A DNA stretch of 64,000 bases from Planctomycetia bacterium. GTDB lineage: Bacteria > Planctomycetota > Planctomycetia > Pirellulales > Thermoguttaceae. The stretch is from assembly GCA_030527185.1 (NCBI GenBank), contig JAUNBF010000008.1, positions 1-64,000 on the forward strand, in the 5' to 3' direction. A program made the translations under genes and the position numbers. This document shows, in pieces, positions 17,891 through 27,985 of this stretch (the stretch's first letter is position 1; each line of letters starts with the position of its first letter). A model generated the notes under the pieces. That model did no database searches. It worked only from the letters and a program-made list of their open reading frames with translations, and was not told where the DNA came from.

Positions 17891-18808
17891 TCAGTATTCC
17901 ATTTCCTCGCCCAGGAGCCATAACAACGGCAGGGTGGCGCCTCGCAAGACACCTTTGGAATGCCGATAAAAATCGTGAGGTTCCCAGGCCGTGGTGATGA
18001 AATAGGCGATCGGTTCAAGGGAATGGCTCAGCAGATGGACGAAATTTCCCCGATGAGGTCGTAAAATTTCTTGAATTTGCGAACTGCTCCCCTCCAGAAG
18101 TCGTTTCATGACGCGGCTTTGCGACTCCATCTCATAATCCCGCGTACGATGCAAAATGGCAACGTTTCGAGCTGCCAGGGAGGAATAACCACCGAGCGTT
18201 TTGTGTAAGTGCCGCACATCGGTTTTGGTGAAGGCGACGGCCGTGGGGATGGGGAGCCTTTCGGAAGGGTGTTTGGCATAGACCTGATCCAGCCCGTGAA
18301 GAAGTTCTTCCAAGACCACACCCGCATCGAGCCGTTCCCATTGGGAGTAGCTCATTTCCCGTTTTTCAGCGAACGGATCGACCACCAGAACCATTCCCAG
18401 AGGTGTTTGAGAGAGGGGATGTTCCGCCAGCCACTCCTGCCATCCAGGATTTTGCACAGAAAGCTCGTAAACGTGAATCAAAATTCCATCTCGTTTCCAC
18501 AAGGAACTTTTTCCTCGCAGAAAATCCCACCAATCCATCCAGTACCAGAGGGATGTGGAACTTTTTCTACGCACCTGGAGCGTAGCCACATACCCATCGG
18601 CCGGGCGGCTGACTTTCAGAGGTTTTTCCCGTTTGTCCAACTGCACCAGATTCATGGAGAGAGCCGCCGGGACATATTCCTCCACCAGCCGTGCTTCGAG
18701 CGGAATCCAATCCGGCAACCCCACGGTCCAGTCCCGCAACATGGCGGTCATCAGGCTGCTTTTGCCGCAGTGAGAACCACCGACGAAGAGGAGATTCATT
18801 TCTTTCAT
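17891..18808 (-). CDS. P-loop GTPase of a double-GTPase system
   Basis: A 305-residue protein with a Walker A motif near the N-terminus (GGSHCGKSS, residues 10-18), a hydrophobic strand ending in VVDPF as a Walker B candidate, and an FTKTD G4-like motif that predicts guanine specificity. It lacks an obvious effector. The start overlaps the stop of the GAP1-like gene (ATGA), so the two are translationally coupled. In the double-GTPase systems, a GTPase of this type is paired with a GAP1 protein and a second, zinc-ribbon GTPase. The assignment to that family is from memory of motifs and context. Confidence 0.75.
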   Translation of the reverse strand: MKEMNLLFVGGSHCGKSSLMTAMLRDWTVGLPDWIPLEARLVEEYVPAALSMNLVQLDKREKPLKVSRPADGYVATLQVRRKSSTSLWYWMDWWDFLRGKSSLWKRDGILIHVYELSVQNPGWQEWLAEHPLSQTPLGMVLVVDPFAEKREMSYSQWERLDAGVVLEELLHGLDQVYAKHPSERLPIPTAVAFTKTDVRHLHKTLGGYSSLAARNVAILHRTRDYEMESQSRVMKRLLEGSSSQIQEILRPHRGNFVHLLSHSLEPIAYFITTAWEPHDFYRHSKGVLRGATLPLLWLLGEEMEY

Positions 18809-20751
18809 GGCTTTTTCTCCTTTTTACGGGAGAACCAGGGGAAGAGACGCTGCCACCAGGAACGTTTCGGGCGTATCTTTTCGGTCAGGAATTTCAGAAT
18901 CCTGTTTTGGTCAATCTCTTGCGGAGAGCTATTTTTCGTAATGATTTCTGCCAGTTTCGTTTGCGTCTGGCCGGAAAATTGGGGATAAATCTGGCGCAAA
19001 ATCGGCCAGTCCTCAGGATTCCCCGGCAACGAAAAGGGTTTTCCCGTTGTTTTGGGACGTTTCCAAAGTGCCTGAAAAATCGGGACGAGCCACTCCTGAA
19101 TCTGCACGTGGGAAAAAGGGGATTTTTTCTCCTTCCACCCGCGAATGAGTTTCCCGAATAATGTAGGGGCACAGGCCGCCAGCGAAAGTTTCTGAAAAAG
19201 CTCCTTCGCTTTCTCTGGTTGGCCACGGTGCATCAGGTACTCCATCAGTGCGTACGTCGCGTCAGGATACATCGGCCAGATTTTCGAGCCAGAGACCTCC
19301 GGCATATCGCCATATTGTTCGTAAAAGCGGAAAAAAACCGCCTCTTTCAGAGACTCCGGGAAGGGTTGCCGCATCACGGTATGGAGTTGTTTTCCCGCAT
19401 ATTCCAACGTGTCGCGAAAAATCCACAACATGAGCCACTCTTCCGCTTCCTTTGTATCCGACAAATCGAGCGTCTGGCGTAAAACTTTCGGGAAAATCCA
19501 CCGATACGCCTGGGGAGAAGCACCTTCCTGAGGATGGAAAAGCGGCCATATCTCCGATGGCTCCAGTCCCCACTCTGTCTTTCGCGAGAACCAGACGTTC
19601 CAAAAATGTTCCAGCGCCTCCGTATCCTCCGCGACAATCTTTTTCCGCATCCACGCCAGCGTTGCCTCGGTCAGCGACTTTCCCCCCTCCACATTCCGCC
19701 ATTTTCGGGCAGCCGCCATGGCATCGTGCGAAAAGAGATTGTCCATCAGACGTTGGGTTCGTCGTGGATCTTCAAAGACCATCGTTTCCCACTGCGGAAT
19801 CTCCGCCTCGGCCAGCTTCGCCAAATCTGCCGTATCGGGATGGTGGAATGTCTGGTAGAACCCTTCCACCCACGCCAGTTTTTGCCATGCCTCCTCGGGC
19901 AACGTTTCTTGAAAATGGACCAGCGACCCTCCTTGACCCAGTTGCAGATGATGAAAAAAGAACTTCAGATACTCGCACCGGGAAGGAAACGTACTTTTTT
20001 CGCCAGTGAACGTGTTGAATCCAAAATAGGGGGGCTGAAACTCTTCCCGACGGAGCAATTCCTCCCGATTGTCCACACTCCACACCCCCACCACCAACGG
20101 CGGTGCCAGTAGTGGGTCTTTCTCATACGTCGAAAATGTCAAATCTTCCCAAAAAGCCATCGGCAGCCACTGAACCACGCCCCAGAGTCCCCAGACCAAA
20201 TCTTCCGGCTCCGCGGCCACCAGAATTTTACTGCGCGGCGTCCGATGCCAGAGAGCTTCCACCAAAAACGCAAAAATAGCCCACCGACGGGGATGATCCA
20301 GCAGTTCCTTTTCCCAGCCCTCTCCCCCCAACGTCCCGGCAGGAAACGTTTTCGGAACTTCCAATTCCGTCCCTGAAATCGTCGCGTCATTTTCCGTTTT
20401 CCAAAACCGACTCCCCCACAATCCCAAAACTTCCCGTGCCGTCACGTTTTCCGGCAGGTTCAGAAGCACGTGCGCAAAATAATTCCCCTGCCGTCGCGTC
20501 ACCGGGTCTTCTCCCAGCCACGTACTCCGCAATGCCAGACTCCCTCGCTGCGTGTGCTTCCAGAAAAGGAGCTTCACCGGGAGGGATTCTTTCGGAACCT
20601 CCGGCGAAACTGAAATCTTATATCCCAGACAACGGTAGCAGACATTCTCCTCTTCCGGCGTGAGCGGTTCGGAGGTGGCACGAATTTGGAACCCGCTTTG
20701 GCCAGAGACACTTTCGCCAGCCCGGCAGGAGGTGTAGTAAAACTGTTTCAT
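18805..20751 (-). CDS. GTPase-associated protein, GAP1-N-like
   Basis: A 648-residue soluble protein. The N-terminal 240 residues resemble the GAP1-N domain: it opens on YYTSC, carries RQGNYFAHVLL near 110 and FSTYE near 215. The remaining two-thirds is helical with no motif I know and probably corresponds to GAP1 middle and C-terminal regions. The ATG at 20751 removes 20 unlikely residues. It ends in the ATGA overlap with the small GTPase gene. In known loci such proteins are thought to sit between the GTPases and the effector. Confidence 0.7.
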   Translation of the reverse strand: MKQFYYTSCRAGESVSGQSGFQIRATSEPLTPEEENVCYRCLGYKISVSPEVPKESLPVKLLFWKHTQRGSLALRSTWLGEDPVTRRQGNYFAHVLLNLPENVTAREVLGLWGSRFWKTENDATISGTELEVPKTFPAGTLGGEGWEKELLDHPRRWAIFAFLVEALWHRTPRSKILVAAEPEDLVWGLWGVVQWLPMAFWEDLTFSTYEKDPLLAPPLVVGVWSVDNREELLRREEFQPPYFGFNTFTGEKSTFPSRCEYLKFFFHHLQLGQGGSLVHFQETLPEEAWQKLAWVEGFYQTFHHPDTADLAKLAEAEIPQWETMVFEDPRRTQRLMDNLFSHDAMAAARKWRNVEGGKSLTEATLAWMRKKIVAEDTEALEHFWNVWFSRKTEWGLEPSEIWPLFHPQEGASPQAYRWIFPKVLRQTLDLSDTKEAEEWLMLWIFRDTLEYAGKQLHTVMRQPFPESLKEAVFFRFYEQYGDMPEVSGSKIWPMYPDATYALMEYLMHRGQPEKAKELFQKLSLAACAPTLFGKLIRGWKEKKSPFSHVQIQEWLVPIFQALWKRPKTTGKPFSLPGNPEDWPILRQIYPQFSGQTQTKLAEIITKNSSPQEIDQNRILKFLTEKIRPKRSWWQRLFPWFSRKKEKKP

Positions 20752-20888
20752 GGGCACCTGAAAGGAAAAATGTAAAAAAGACTGATTCCATTTTGAATTT
20801 CCGGGAAACAAAAGTCAAGCCCCACCCCCAGGGATGTTTTCAGGAGGAGACCCCAAAATCTCGCGCAGGGATGCCACGGCATGGTTTG

Positions 20889-22115
20889 TCACGGCTGCAA
20901 CTGCCGTAAAATCCACAGCAAGGGATCGACCACATTCACAGGCCGTAAATTCTGCGCAAGATTCTCTCCCTGCGGCAGGTGTCCCAGAGCGGAGACACCG
21001 AAAAAAGCATAATTTCCGAATTGCGAACGGATATTTGCCTCCAATTCACCAGCCCCGTGATTCCGCAGAAAATCGATCATTTCGCCCGACTTTCGCTGGC
21101 ACTGTTGGGCATTGAACGTTCCGTCGTGCTTCGTTTCCCGCAAAAGGGTGGAATTTTTCGGCAAAATCCCTCGCAAAAGGTCGATTTTCGTCATGGCAAT
21201 GGCGGTCGGCACCTGGATTTTCTGGCCTGGCCGCGCACCACGTTCGTTGATTTTCGCGTTCAGGAGGTAGTCGATAATGTCGTCCGGCGTCCCTTCCATG
21301 GCGGTCGGATTGGGAATTTGAGCCTGCACTTGCGGCGGCAGAAGTCGATAGATCGACTCGTATCGAAACGGGTCAATCATCACGATAATTCCCGACGCCT
21401 TGACCGCGTAACGTCCGAAAATCTCGAAATTCGTCATGGTATTGAGGTCTTCGCCTGCCGCGTCGAAAATGACGAGATCGATACTGGAGTGAATTTCCTT
21501 CCCACGGTGGTAGCGCGTTCGGGAAAGTTGATAAATGAGCGGAATTTTAATGTCTGCGTCGACTGCCGAACGTTCGGTTTGCTGAATGACCCGGCCATCG
21601 CGGAAAAGTCGCCGTCCGTAGCGTTGTTCGTAGAGTTCACGGGAATTGACCCGCCGCATACTCCGCACGTCAAACGTCGGAAGTGGCCGCATTCCGAAAC
21701 CCAATTGGGCGGTATAGCGTTGTTCCAGCAGTTTCAGCAGAACGCCAAAATAGTTGCTTTTTCCCGATGAGCGACTTCCCACAATCGCGATAATGTCGCT
21801 TTTGCGGTTCCAATTCCCCAGAGCCTGCGGCAAGAACATGTGGCAGCAGGGACAAATCCGATGGCCACTTTCCGGCGACTGATCGCGACAGACGGGAACG
21901 TAAAACCGCCGGAACCACCGAGAAAAAATCCCTTGCGGCGGCGGTGTTACAGGAGGTTGTTGCGGGGGCGGAAACTGGTTCAGAAACTCCCCCATCTCCA
22001 CGTCCGGCAACCATTCTCCCGAATACGAAAAAGGACGTGTCGGAGCCTCACTCAGGTGAAATTCCCGAAAACAAAACGGGCAAGTCGTCTTTTCCCACGG
22101 CAATAAAAAAGGCAT
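20889..22115 (-). CDS. Zinc-ribbon P-loop GTPase (double-GTPase 2 type)
   Basis: A 408-residue protein. Two Cys pairs, C12-x2-C15 (CPFC) and CPCC near residue 90, form a split zinc ribbon. The P-loop GSRSSGKSN follows at about 110. A DAAGE stretch is the candidate G3 (Walker B) motif and MTKID is the G4 motif, so GTP is the likely ligand. The start follows GAGGG by 6 nt. It lies 9 nt after the beta-domain gene. A 137-nt gap with a degenerate R2 repeat separates it from the GAP1-like gene. Confidence 0.78.
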   Translation of the reverse strand: MPFLLPWEKTTCPFCFREFHLSEAPTRPFSYSGEWLPDVEMGEFLNQFPPPQQPPVTPPPQGIFSRWFRRFYVPVCRDQSPESGHRICPCCHMFLPQALGNWNRKSDIIAIVGSRSSGKSNYFGVLLKLLEQRYTAQLGFGMRPLPTFDVRSMRRVNSRELYEQRYGRRLFRDGRVIQQTERSAVDADIKIPLIYQLSRTRYHRGKEIHSSIDLVIFDAAGEDLNTMTNFEIFGRYAVKASGIIVMIDPFRYESIYRLLPPQVQAQIPNPTAMEGTPDDIIDYLLNAKINERGARPGQKIQVPTAIAMTKIDLLRGILPKNSTLLRETKHDGTFNAQQCQRKSGEMIDFLRNHGAGELEANIRSQFGNYAFFGVSALGHLPQGENLAQNLRPVNVVDPLLWILRQLQP

Positions 22116-22124
22116 GGCGTTCCC

Positions 22125-23255
22125 TCATTCCTCGATTTCCTCACGCTGTATCACCAACCGACTTCCCGCTCGGCGTCCGATGGAAAAAAGGTCGCCCGTC
22201 TGTGTCCGCACGCGGCTGTAAATTTGCAGGTGAATCGTCGGCCAGCCCGCAAATTCTTGCAAAGGAATCCGTTTGGGAATCAACGGATTGGAACGTTCGT
22301 GCGTAAAAACGCGACCATCCTGGACACCGTGGGCAAAACGGTCGTGACGGAAGAGGAGAATCGCGTGATAAATTTCCTCCGGCCAGTCAAATTCCAGCAC
22401 CAAATCCCCCTCGTCGAAATAATATTGTCGCAGCGTCACCTCTTCCGGCCCCCCCACGCGAAAGGCTCGGCCAATCCGCCCGATACCTCCACCATCCAGT
22501 ATCGGCAAAATCCGCTTCACCTCATGAGGCGGCAATTCCACCTCACATCCTTCCCCCGTCGCCGTCATTTCCCCCGACCATGGTGGAATTTTTCCCGGCC
22601 AAAACGATTGTTGCCGAAGTGTTTGCGGAAGTGTTCGATTTACCGTAAAAAGACGAAGTTGCCCAAACAACGGTGGTTCCCACTGAAAAAAGTACCGATT
22701 CCCACGGCGACGGCAGGTCAACGGTGGAATTTCCCAAATTCGCAACAACTCTTCCATCTCCACACCCAACGTCATCCCCTCACCCCACGTCTCGTCCGGC
22801 AACAGTTGCACCTCCCCGTCCACCTTCCAAAACCGTCGTGGCGTCAGGTATCCCACGGGCAATTCCTCTTCCGCCACCTTCTGAAGAATCTCCAAAACCG
22901 CTCGGAAATCCGCCGCCGTGACAGGCATCATTTCCTTCCCACCGTCGAAATGGAAAAAAACGCCTCCTTTTTCCGACGCTTTCGCGGGAATCCGATGACA
23001 ATCCACACACTTGGCCAGAAAAGGACGGGAAATCGACCGAAACGCATAGCTTTTCTGAAGAATTACCTCCGCTTCTCCTTCTTCCGCGCGACAGAGGTAC
23101 AATCCGCCCGGTTTTTCTTCTTGCAACGTTTTGCGAGAGAAAACATCGAAACCATGTCGGGATTCTTTTCGTAGAATTTGATAAAAAACACGACTTTGAT
23201 CGAGAGTTTCCCAGAGGGTTTTTTGAACTTCCAGGTTTTCAGACAACCAACGCAT
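22125..23255 (-). CDS. Beta-domain partner protein of the GTPase operon
   Basis: A 376-residue protein with no enzyme motif. It has a CVDCH pair near residue 95. The C-terminal half looks like one or two fibronectin-III-like sandwiches: a strand LVLEFDWP, then AILLFRHDRF, then an RxLxIQR-type final strand. I recall this pattern in proteins next to double-GTPase genes in actinobacteria. The start is uncertain: ATG 23255 is used, but a GTG at 23282 and a TTG at 23378 are in frame. It is the first gene of the five-gene unit. Confidence 0.55.
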   Translation of the reverse strand: MRWLSENLEVQKTLWETLDQSRVFYQILRKESRHGFDVFSRKTLQEEKPGGLYLCRAEEGEAEVILQKSYAFRSISRPFLAKCVDCHRIPAKASEKGGVFFHFDGGKEMMPVTAADFRAVLEILQKVAEEELPVGYLTPRRFWKVDGEVQLLPDETWGEGMTLGVEMEELLRIWEIPPLTCRRRGNRYFFQWEPPLFGQLRLFTVNRTLPQTLRQQSFWPGKIPPWSGEMTATGEGCEVELPPHEVKRILPILDGGGIGRIGRAFRVGGPEEVTLRQYYFDEGDLVLEFDWPEEIYHAILLFRHDRFAHGVQDGRVFTHERSNPLIPKRIPLQEFAGWPTIHLQIYSRVRTQTGDLFSIGRRAGSRLVIQREEIEE

Positions 23256-23419
23256 GGCAAAAGCAAAAATCAAAAATTTCACGGTTGGAATGAGAATACC
23301 GCCACGCGGTTTGTGACAATCACGGGGTGGGAGGCATCTCCATCGAATGAGCCGTAAACGTCTGGGAGACGGCCCCAATCGTCCACGGCTCTTCCCTTGA
23401 GAACAGCTTCAAACCCTCC

Positions 23420-24931
23420 TTAAAATCGAATAATCGCGTCGGCGGCAAACGTCAGGATACTGTCGGAAGTCATGTTGTCGTAGGTCTTCCACTGGGGGGC
23501 ACCGGAAATTTCAAAGTTACTGAAATCCCAACGCAGTTCCGGGCGAATCGTCAACCAGGAGAGCGGCTGCCAGTTGGCACCGAAAGTCAGAGCAAAATAA
23601 TCGGCTCCTTCCTGGTTGCTGGCAACGCCGTACCCGCCGTCAATGATGGTGTTGTCGCAATCGCGGAACCACTCAAATCGAGTTCCCAGCGTAAGGCAGG
23701 AATTCACCTGGAAAAACAGGTTGTTCGTCACCCCATACCAACTCCGGCCATGTTTGTTATCGAGAGTTTCCATGCAGAAATAGTCGCGATCATCCCACCC
23801 CGCCGTGAATTCCACCACATACGTCAGGCGTCGGGTGAGGCTGGCACGTGCGTACAGGTTCAGGAGCGTGGTGTTGGCCGCTTCCGCAAAGGTTACAGGC
23901 TGGAACGCGGGGGCAATCTGATCACCTGTCATAACCGTGGCTGCCAACGAAAACCGGTTGTTCAGGCTGTTGAACGTCAAACCTCCCACAAACGAGAAAT
24001 TATCCTCCAGGGAATTCCACGCGTTCCATTCGTTGACCGCTCCTAAAATAACATTCCATCGGTCGTTGAGCCGTGAGGTGGTCATCACTCCCGTCATCGT
24101 TTGCGGCATTCCGTAAATACTCGCGTACGAACGGGAATAGAAGAAATTCATCGGTGCCATCGGCGACTCAAAACCCATGACGGAATAAAAATGTCCGACT
24201 TTGATGTCGATACCACGGAGAATCGGGGAGTAAATCTCCACATACGCCTGCGGCATGGCCAATCCATACTGGTTTCTGCCAATACGATAATCACGAGAAT
24301 CGCTCATACCGTTCCAGTGATTGCCGTTATCAGGATGGTTTTCCAGCCCCAACGAAGAAACGTAGTAGTAATCGGTTCCGTACATGAAATCAACCCGACC
24401 GCCAATCGCCCAGCCGCCAGTCTGATCGACGCGGCGTCCCATGGCAAGATAAAGCTGGTTCAGTTCGTAACCTTCTTTATCATTGGGAGCGACAGGATTG
24501 TAATAATCGCTGTGAGCATTGGAAAAAGTCAGACCCTGATCCAGGTATCCATCAATGAAAAAGCTCCCCGGCCCTAAAAGGAAAGAGCCGGCTTGCATGG
24601 CGGGAGACGTGTTCAGACGGGGAAGAACCAAGCCGTCAAGCGTTCCTTCGCATTCCGAATAGACAACCGGACGATCCACCGCAACGACAGGAGGAGCCAC
24701 TTCGGGAACCATCCTCTGCGGGAGTGCCGTTGGAGGTGTTGCTGGAGCGTATCCATAGGCTGCTGGAGTAACCGTCGGTGAGGCCACCGGATATCCGTTC
24801 GCAGAAGAAACCGTGGGGTAGTAGGTGGGAATATACTGTTCCGCCGAAACGCCCCAGAGGTCGCCTGTGGTGAACAATAAAACGCTCCAACCAAGGACAA
24901 GTGCGTTCTTCCAAAAAAGATTTCTTTTCAT
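23420..24931 (-). CDS. Outer-membrane beta-barrel porin (BBP2/OmpL-like)
   Basis: A 503-residue exported protein. The ATG at 24931 follows AAGGAA; the signal peptide is MKRNLFWKNALVLGWSVLL. A Pro/Ala/Tyr-rich linker (about 30-80) precedes a barrel of alternating aromatic strands that starts near FIDGYLDQG and ends in Phe, the usual outer-membrane signature. The GLTFSN, GHFYSVMGFE and RPELRWDFSN segments fit the BBP2 porin family common in planctomycetes. It probably allows diffusion of small solutes. It is a single gene. Confidence 0.85.
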   Translation of the reverse strand: MKRNLFWKNALVLGWSVLLFTTGDLWGVSAEQYIPTYYPTVSSANGYPVASPTVTPAAYGYAPATPPTALPQRMVPEVAPPVVAVDRPVVYSECEGTLDGLVLPRLNTSPAMQAGSFLLGPGSFFIDGYLDQGLTFSNAHSDYYNPVAPNDKEGYELNQLYLAMGRRVDQTGGWAIGGRVDFMYGTDYYYVSSLGLENHPDNGNHWNGMSDSRDYRIGRNQYGLAMPQAYVEIYSPILRGIDIKVGHFYSVMGFESPMAPMNFFYSRSYASIYGMPQTMTGVMTTSRLNDRWNVILGAVNEWNAWNSLEDNFSFVGGLTFNSLNNRFSLAATVMTGDQIAPAFQPVTFAEAANTTLLNLYARASLTRRLTYVVEFTAGWDDRDYFCMETLDNKHGRSWYGVTNNLFFQVNSCLTLGTRFEWFRDCDNTIIDGGYGVASNQEGADYFALTFGANWQPLSWLTIRPELRWDFSNFEISGAPQWKTYDNMTSDSILTFAADAIIRF

Positions 24932-25335
24932 GACGTCATTCCTTTTAGTCATATTTTGACTACATTACGAATATCCAGTTCAATGATTACTATCGGTACA
25001 TTCCCTACAAGTGTTTACTGAAAATTGAAAAATTTTAGAACTGAAAAAAGATTTCCTGGAAAAATTTGTCTTGATGAGAATTTGGATAGAGATATTTTTT
25101 ACCTATTTTACAAAATGCAAGAATTCGTAATTATATTCATTCCACCTGTTTTTTACCCATCTTACCTGGTCTTTTCATCGAATGAACCACGAACGCGGGC
25201 TACCGCGCCGTGTTAAACTTATCAATATCCGTCGAGAAAAAAGTAGGAGTGGAAATATCGGCGTTTTCCGCGGAAACTTTCCTACACGTGCGGATGACTC
25301 TACCGATGCCTTCAAAATGGCAAACAAATTCTGGA
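24932..25335. other. Intergenic gap without recognised genes
   Basis: The region between the porin and the DUF1559 gene is AT-rich near the porin. No RNA gene or terminator with a T-run is seen. A frame at 25182-25463 overlaps the 3' end of the DUF1559 gene in antisense and has no ribosome site, so it is not called. Confidence 0.5.
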
Positions 25336-25367
25336 CATGCTCCAGAAAAATATCTTTCGGGAGCATG
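25336..25367 (-). terminator. Hairpin after the DUF1559 gene, possible transcript end
   Basis: CATGCTCC (25336-25343) pairs with GGAGCATG (25360-25367), extended after one mismatch by GAAA/TTTC. It begins 8 nt past the DUF1559 stop. There is no T-run after it on the minus strand, so termination is uncertain. Confidence 0.4.
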
Positions 25368-25375
25368 ATCCGTTT

Positions 25376-26296
25376 TCAATTGTCCATCCCTGGGACAGAT
25401 TCCACAATATTTCCATCTTTGCAGTTCAGCAGATTGGAAAGTGTTTCAGCGTTGATATTGTAGGACATTCGAGATACGTGGCCGTCGCAGAAAGACATAT
25501 TCATACCACCGGTGTGGGTGGAACCGAAAATATCTATTTGCCCGTATCCCAATCGGCACATCATAATCCGCCCTATTCCGTAACATCGCAGGTTATCGTG
25601 ATTGCACCCGCTAGAGTAAGGATCATCATCCCCGGCATCTCTGCTATCATAAAGAATAATTTCCATACGGAGATATTTTTCGCCAATCAAACAGGTATTG
25701 GAAAGACCATCCACAATTTCACTTTCCGGGAGCGAGCTTCGGCAGTAGAAAAGACCGCCGTACTCCCCGGTCTGGGCGGAGCCGACCATGATATCGGGGG
25801 CAATTCCGCAGTTTCCCGCATAGTCGATCTTCGCGCTGTACGGAGGACAGAAGGCGGTTTCTGTCGTTCCATCGGCATGTTCCACCGTCATATTTCTTTC
25901 CAAAGTACTGTATAAAGAAGGCTTTCTGCGCGATGGACAATAATATACAGGTACCGGGGTCGTACTTCGGACTTGCACGGAAGTATCTTTCAACGCCGAC
26001 TGTTCCAGATAATCGAGCAAACAATACGCCCAGCCACCGCGCTGATGGGGACCCGTCCCACGGTTGGCATCTCCCAGGTAAAAACAATTGTAACCACCGG
26101 TTGGAAGATAGCCCTGGGTCATACTCATGTGAACATTGGTCGCTTTGGCAATTTGCGCCAGGTGGTTTTGACACTGCATATTTCGGGCAGCTTCGCGGGC
26201 CTGTTGGACAGCGGGGAGTAGGAGGCCTACCAACATGCCGATAATCGCAATCACCACCAAAAGTTCGACCAGCGTAAAAGCACGTTTAAACATCAT
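25376..26296 (-). CDS. DUF1559 pilin-like prepilin-motif protein
   Basis: A 306-residue planctomycete DUF1559 protein. The N-terminus has a type IV prepilin-like signal ([18 protein letters not shown]) with Phe after the processing site and Glu at +5. The C-terminal stretch [14 protein letters not shown] is the H-x9-DG signature of the family. It is probably processed by a prepilin peptidase and anchored in the membrane or assembled in a pseudopilus; the function of the family is unknown. Its start codons (26296 and 26293) lie inside the end of the PEP-CTERM gene, an 11-nt overlap that implies coupling. Confidence 0.92.
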   Translation of the reverse strand: MMFKRAFTLVELLVVIAIIGMLVGLLLPAVQQAREAARNMQCQNHLAQIAKATNVHMSMTQGYLPTGGYNCFYLGDANRGTGPHQRGGWAYCLLDYLEQSALKDTSVQVRSTTPVPVYYCPSRRKPSLYSTLERNMTVEHADGTTETAFCPPYSAKIDYAGNCGIAPDIMVGSAQTGEYGGLFYCRSSLPESEIVDGLSNTCLIGEKYLRMEIILYDSRDAGDDDPYSSGCNHDNLRCYGIGRIMMCRLGYGQIDIFGSTHTGGMNMSFCDGHVSRMSYNINAETLSNLLNCKDGNIVESVPGMDN

Positions 26297-27718
26297 GGCT
26301 CTTCTTTCCGCGAATCAGGAACCAGCCTGCCAACAAACCGAGGAACAATATCCCGGTGGAAGGTTCCGGGACGTGGCCTACCGTATAGAATTTTCCCAAC
26401 TCAAAATCGCTGGCTCTGAGCGTGAAGGAAATCGTTCCGTCTCCCGACTCGACGGCCAGAATCTTGTCGAAAACGGAGTAGGTTTCGCTGGCGGTGGAAC
26501 GATACAAAAGCGTGTCGCCACCGGCCAATTCGTCGCTGAACGTCAGCGTAAGGAGCGTGTCGTCAATCTCCATGAACAACTCACCCGAATCGAGCGAATC
26601 GGCAAACCATTCCCGACTGGCGGCCACCATTTCCGGCATATTCGTTTCGGAATTGTCCCAGGAAATCTCTTCCAGCGAATTGTTCCCCACCAGAATCCCA
26701 TTCCCGTCCACAAAAATTTCCCCACTGCCGGAAGCTCGTTTAAAATCAAGCGTCAAACCATAACTGCCATTGGAGACAACGTTGAAATAATCGGCATCAT
26801 CCGCATCTTCCTGAGCCGTTTTGCCGAGATAAAACAAGCCTTTCGTGTGTGTTGGAGCGGCATAATCGTAAACCGACCCATCTTTCATCTCCAGACCATA
26901 TTTGGTGCCCAATAACGTGTTGACGACTTTCATTTCGGCATCACTCAGATAGAAATCAAACGCCACGATTTCTGTCATGGAACCCCGAAAATAACGGGAC
27001 GGGACTCGCGTTGAATACGAACCGATGGAAAGCTCCTGGCCGTTCATTCGTTTCACGGTCTCTTCCGCTCCTTTGGCCGAAATGAGAAGCGAAGCGTTCA
27101 AAGGATCCTCGCCGACGGTTTTACCATCTCCCGCAATGGTCGCGTCTCCATTCACCGCAATGAAACCATCACGCACTTCATTAAGGTAAGTGGCATAATC
27201 ATTTCCATCGCCATAACCATAATAATTCCCATTCGCACAGGTACGGATACCTTTGTCTATACCTTCCGCACCGTAAATTTCTGAGAGATAGGTACTGGTA
27301 TCCTTCAGACTGACGATAAATACTGTTTTGGGAGAGGTTGAGAATGAGGTTTTGGAAGTGAGACGCTGAATGGAATCTGTGGAATCTGTGGAAAAATAAA
27401 CCGCCGCGTATCCGCCAATCGACTTTTCGGAAGAAAACGTTGGCGCCGCGTAGGAATCGTTTTTCACAAAGGAAACGTCTCCGCCCAAAGCGTCGTTCCA
27501 AGCACTCACCGTCTGACCATCGGTATCCACCATCACGGAAGTTTCGTTCAAATTGAACTGAGCCCCCATGTTTTTAAAAGAACTTTCTATACCGAAAACA
27601 GAAGTGGAAATTCCACAAAGAAACGCAAAGCAAAAAACAAATTGTCGGGCGTAAACTTTGCCTACCCCCCCCCCCCCGCGCAATGTGAAGGTGCCAATGG
27701 ATCCATAAACCGTTTCAT
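26286..27718 (-). CDS. PEP-CTERM exported protein, frame broken at a 13-G tract
   Basis: A protein of about 477 residues with a LamG/concanavalin-like beta region and the C-terminal sorting signal VPEPSTG, a hydrophobic helix and RGKK. The best start is the ATG at 27718, preceded by CAGGAG and a 7-nt spacer, under a strong promoter. From there the frame runs into TAG right after the 13-G tract (27665-27677). One more G (14) or two fewer (11) joins this start to the signal peptide ([17 protein letters not shown]) and the rest. As sequenced, only weak starts at 27761 (TTG) and 27743 read through. This fits phase variation; a homopolymer read error is the alternative. Confidence 0.8.
27665..27677 (-). 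repeat. Poly-G tract (13 G on the coding strand)
   Basis: An uninterrupted run of 13 C on the plus strand lies 39 nt into the coding region from the ATG at 27718 and decides whether that start is in frame. It is the only long G/C homopolymer noticed in the window. Confidence 0.9.
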
Positions 27719-27776
27719 TTTTTTCTCCTGTCTGAAAATACATCTTCTGGACATCATCCAACTTTCCAACAATTCC

Positions 27777-27804
27777 ATTTTACTTTAAAAAATCACGTTG
27801 TCAA
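27777..27804 (-). promoter_or_regulatory. Strong promoter of the PEP-CTERM/DUF1559 operon
   Basis: Minus-strand perfect TTGACA (27799-27804), a 16-nt spacer and TAAAAT (27777-27782). The start of transcription would fall near 27770, about 50 nt before the ATG at 27718. Confidence 0.75.
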
Positions 27805-27985
27805 GTAAAAAATGGGAAAGAGGGGAGATATTTTTAAAATTTTTTTGTATTTTTGCCAGTTTTCATGCCCCACGTGTTAAATTGACAAAGATTTAGGGGT
27901 TATTCCCTTTCTCAGAACCATTTTCTCCTGAGGTATAATAAACGTGTGTATCTTCAGTTCAAACTTTTTCCGAAAGGAGTTTACC

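Noticed and set aside
25182..25463. 93-codon plus-strand frame
   Set aside because: It overlaps the DUF1559 gene in antisense and lacks a ribosome site.
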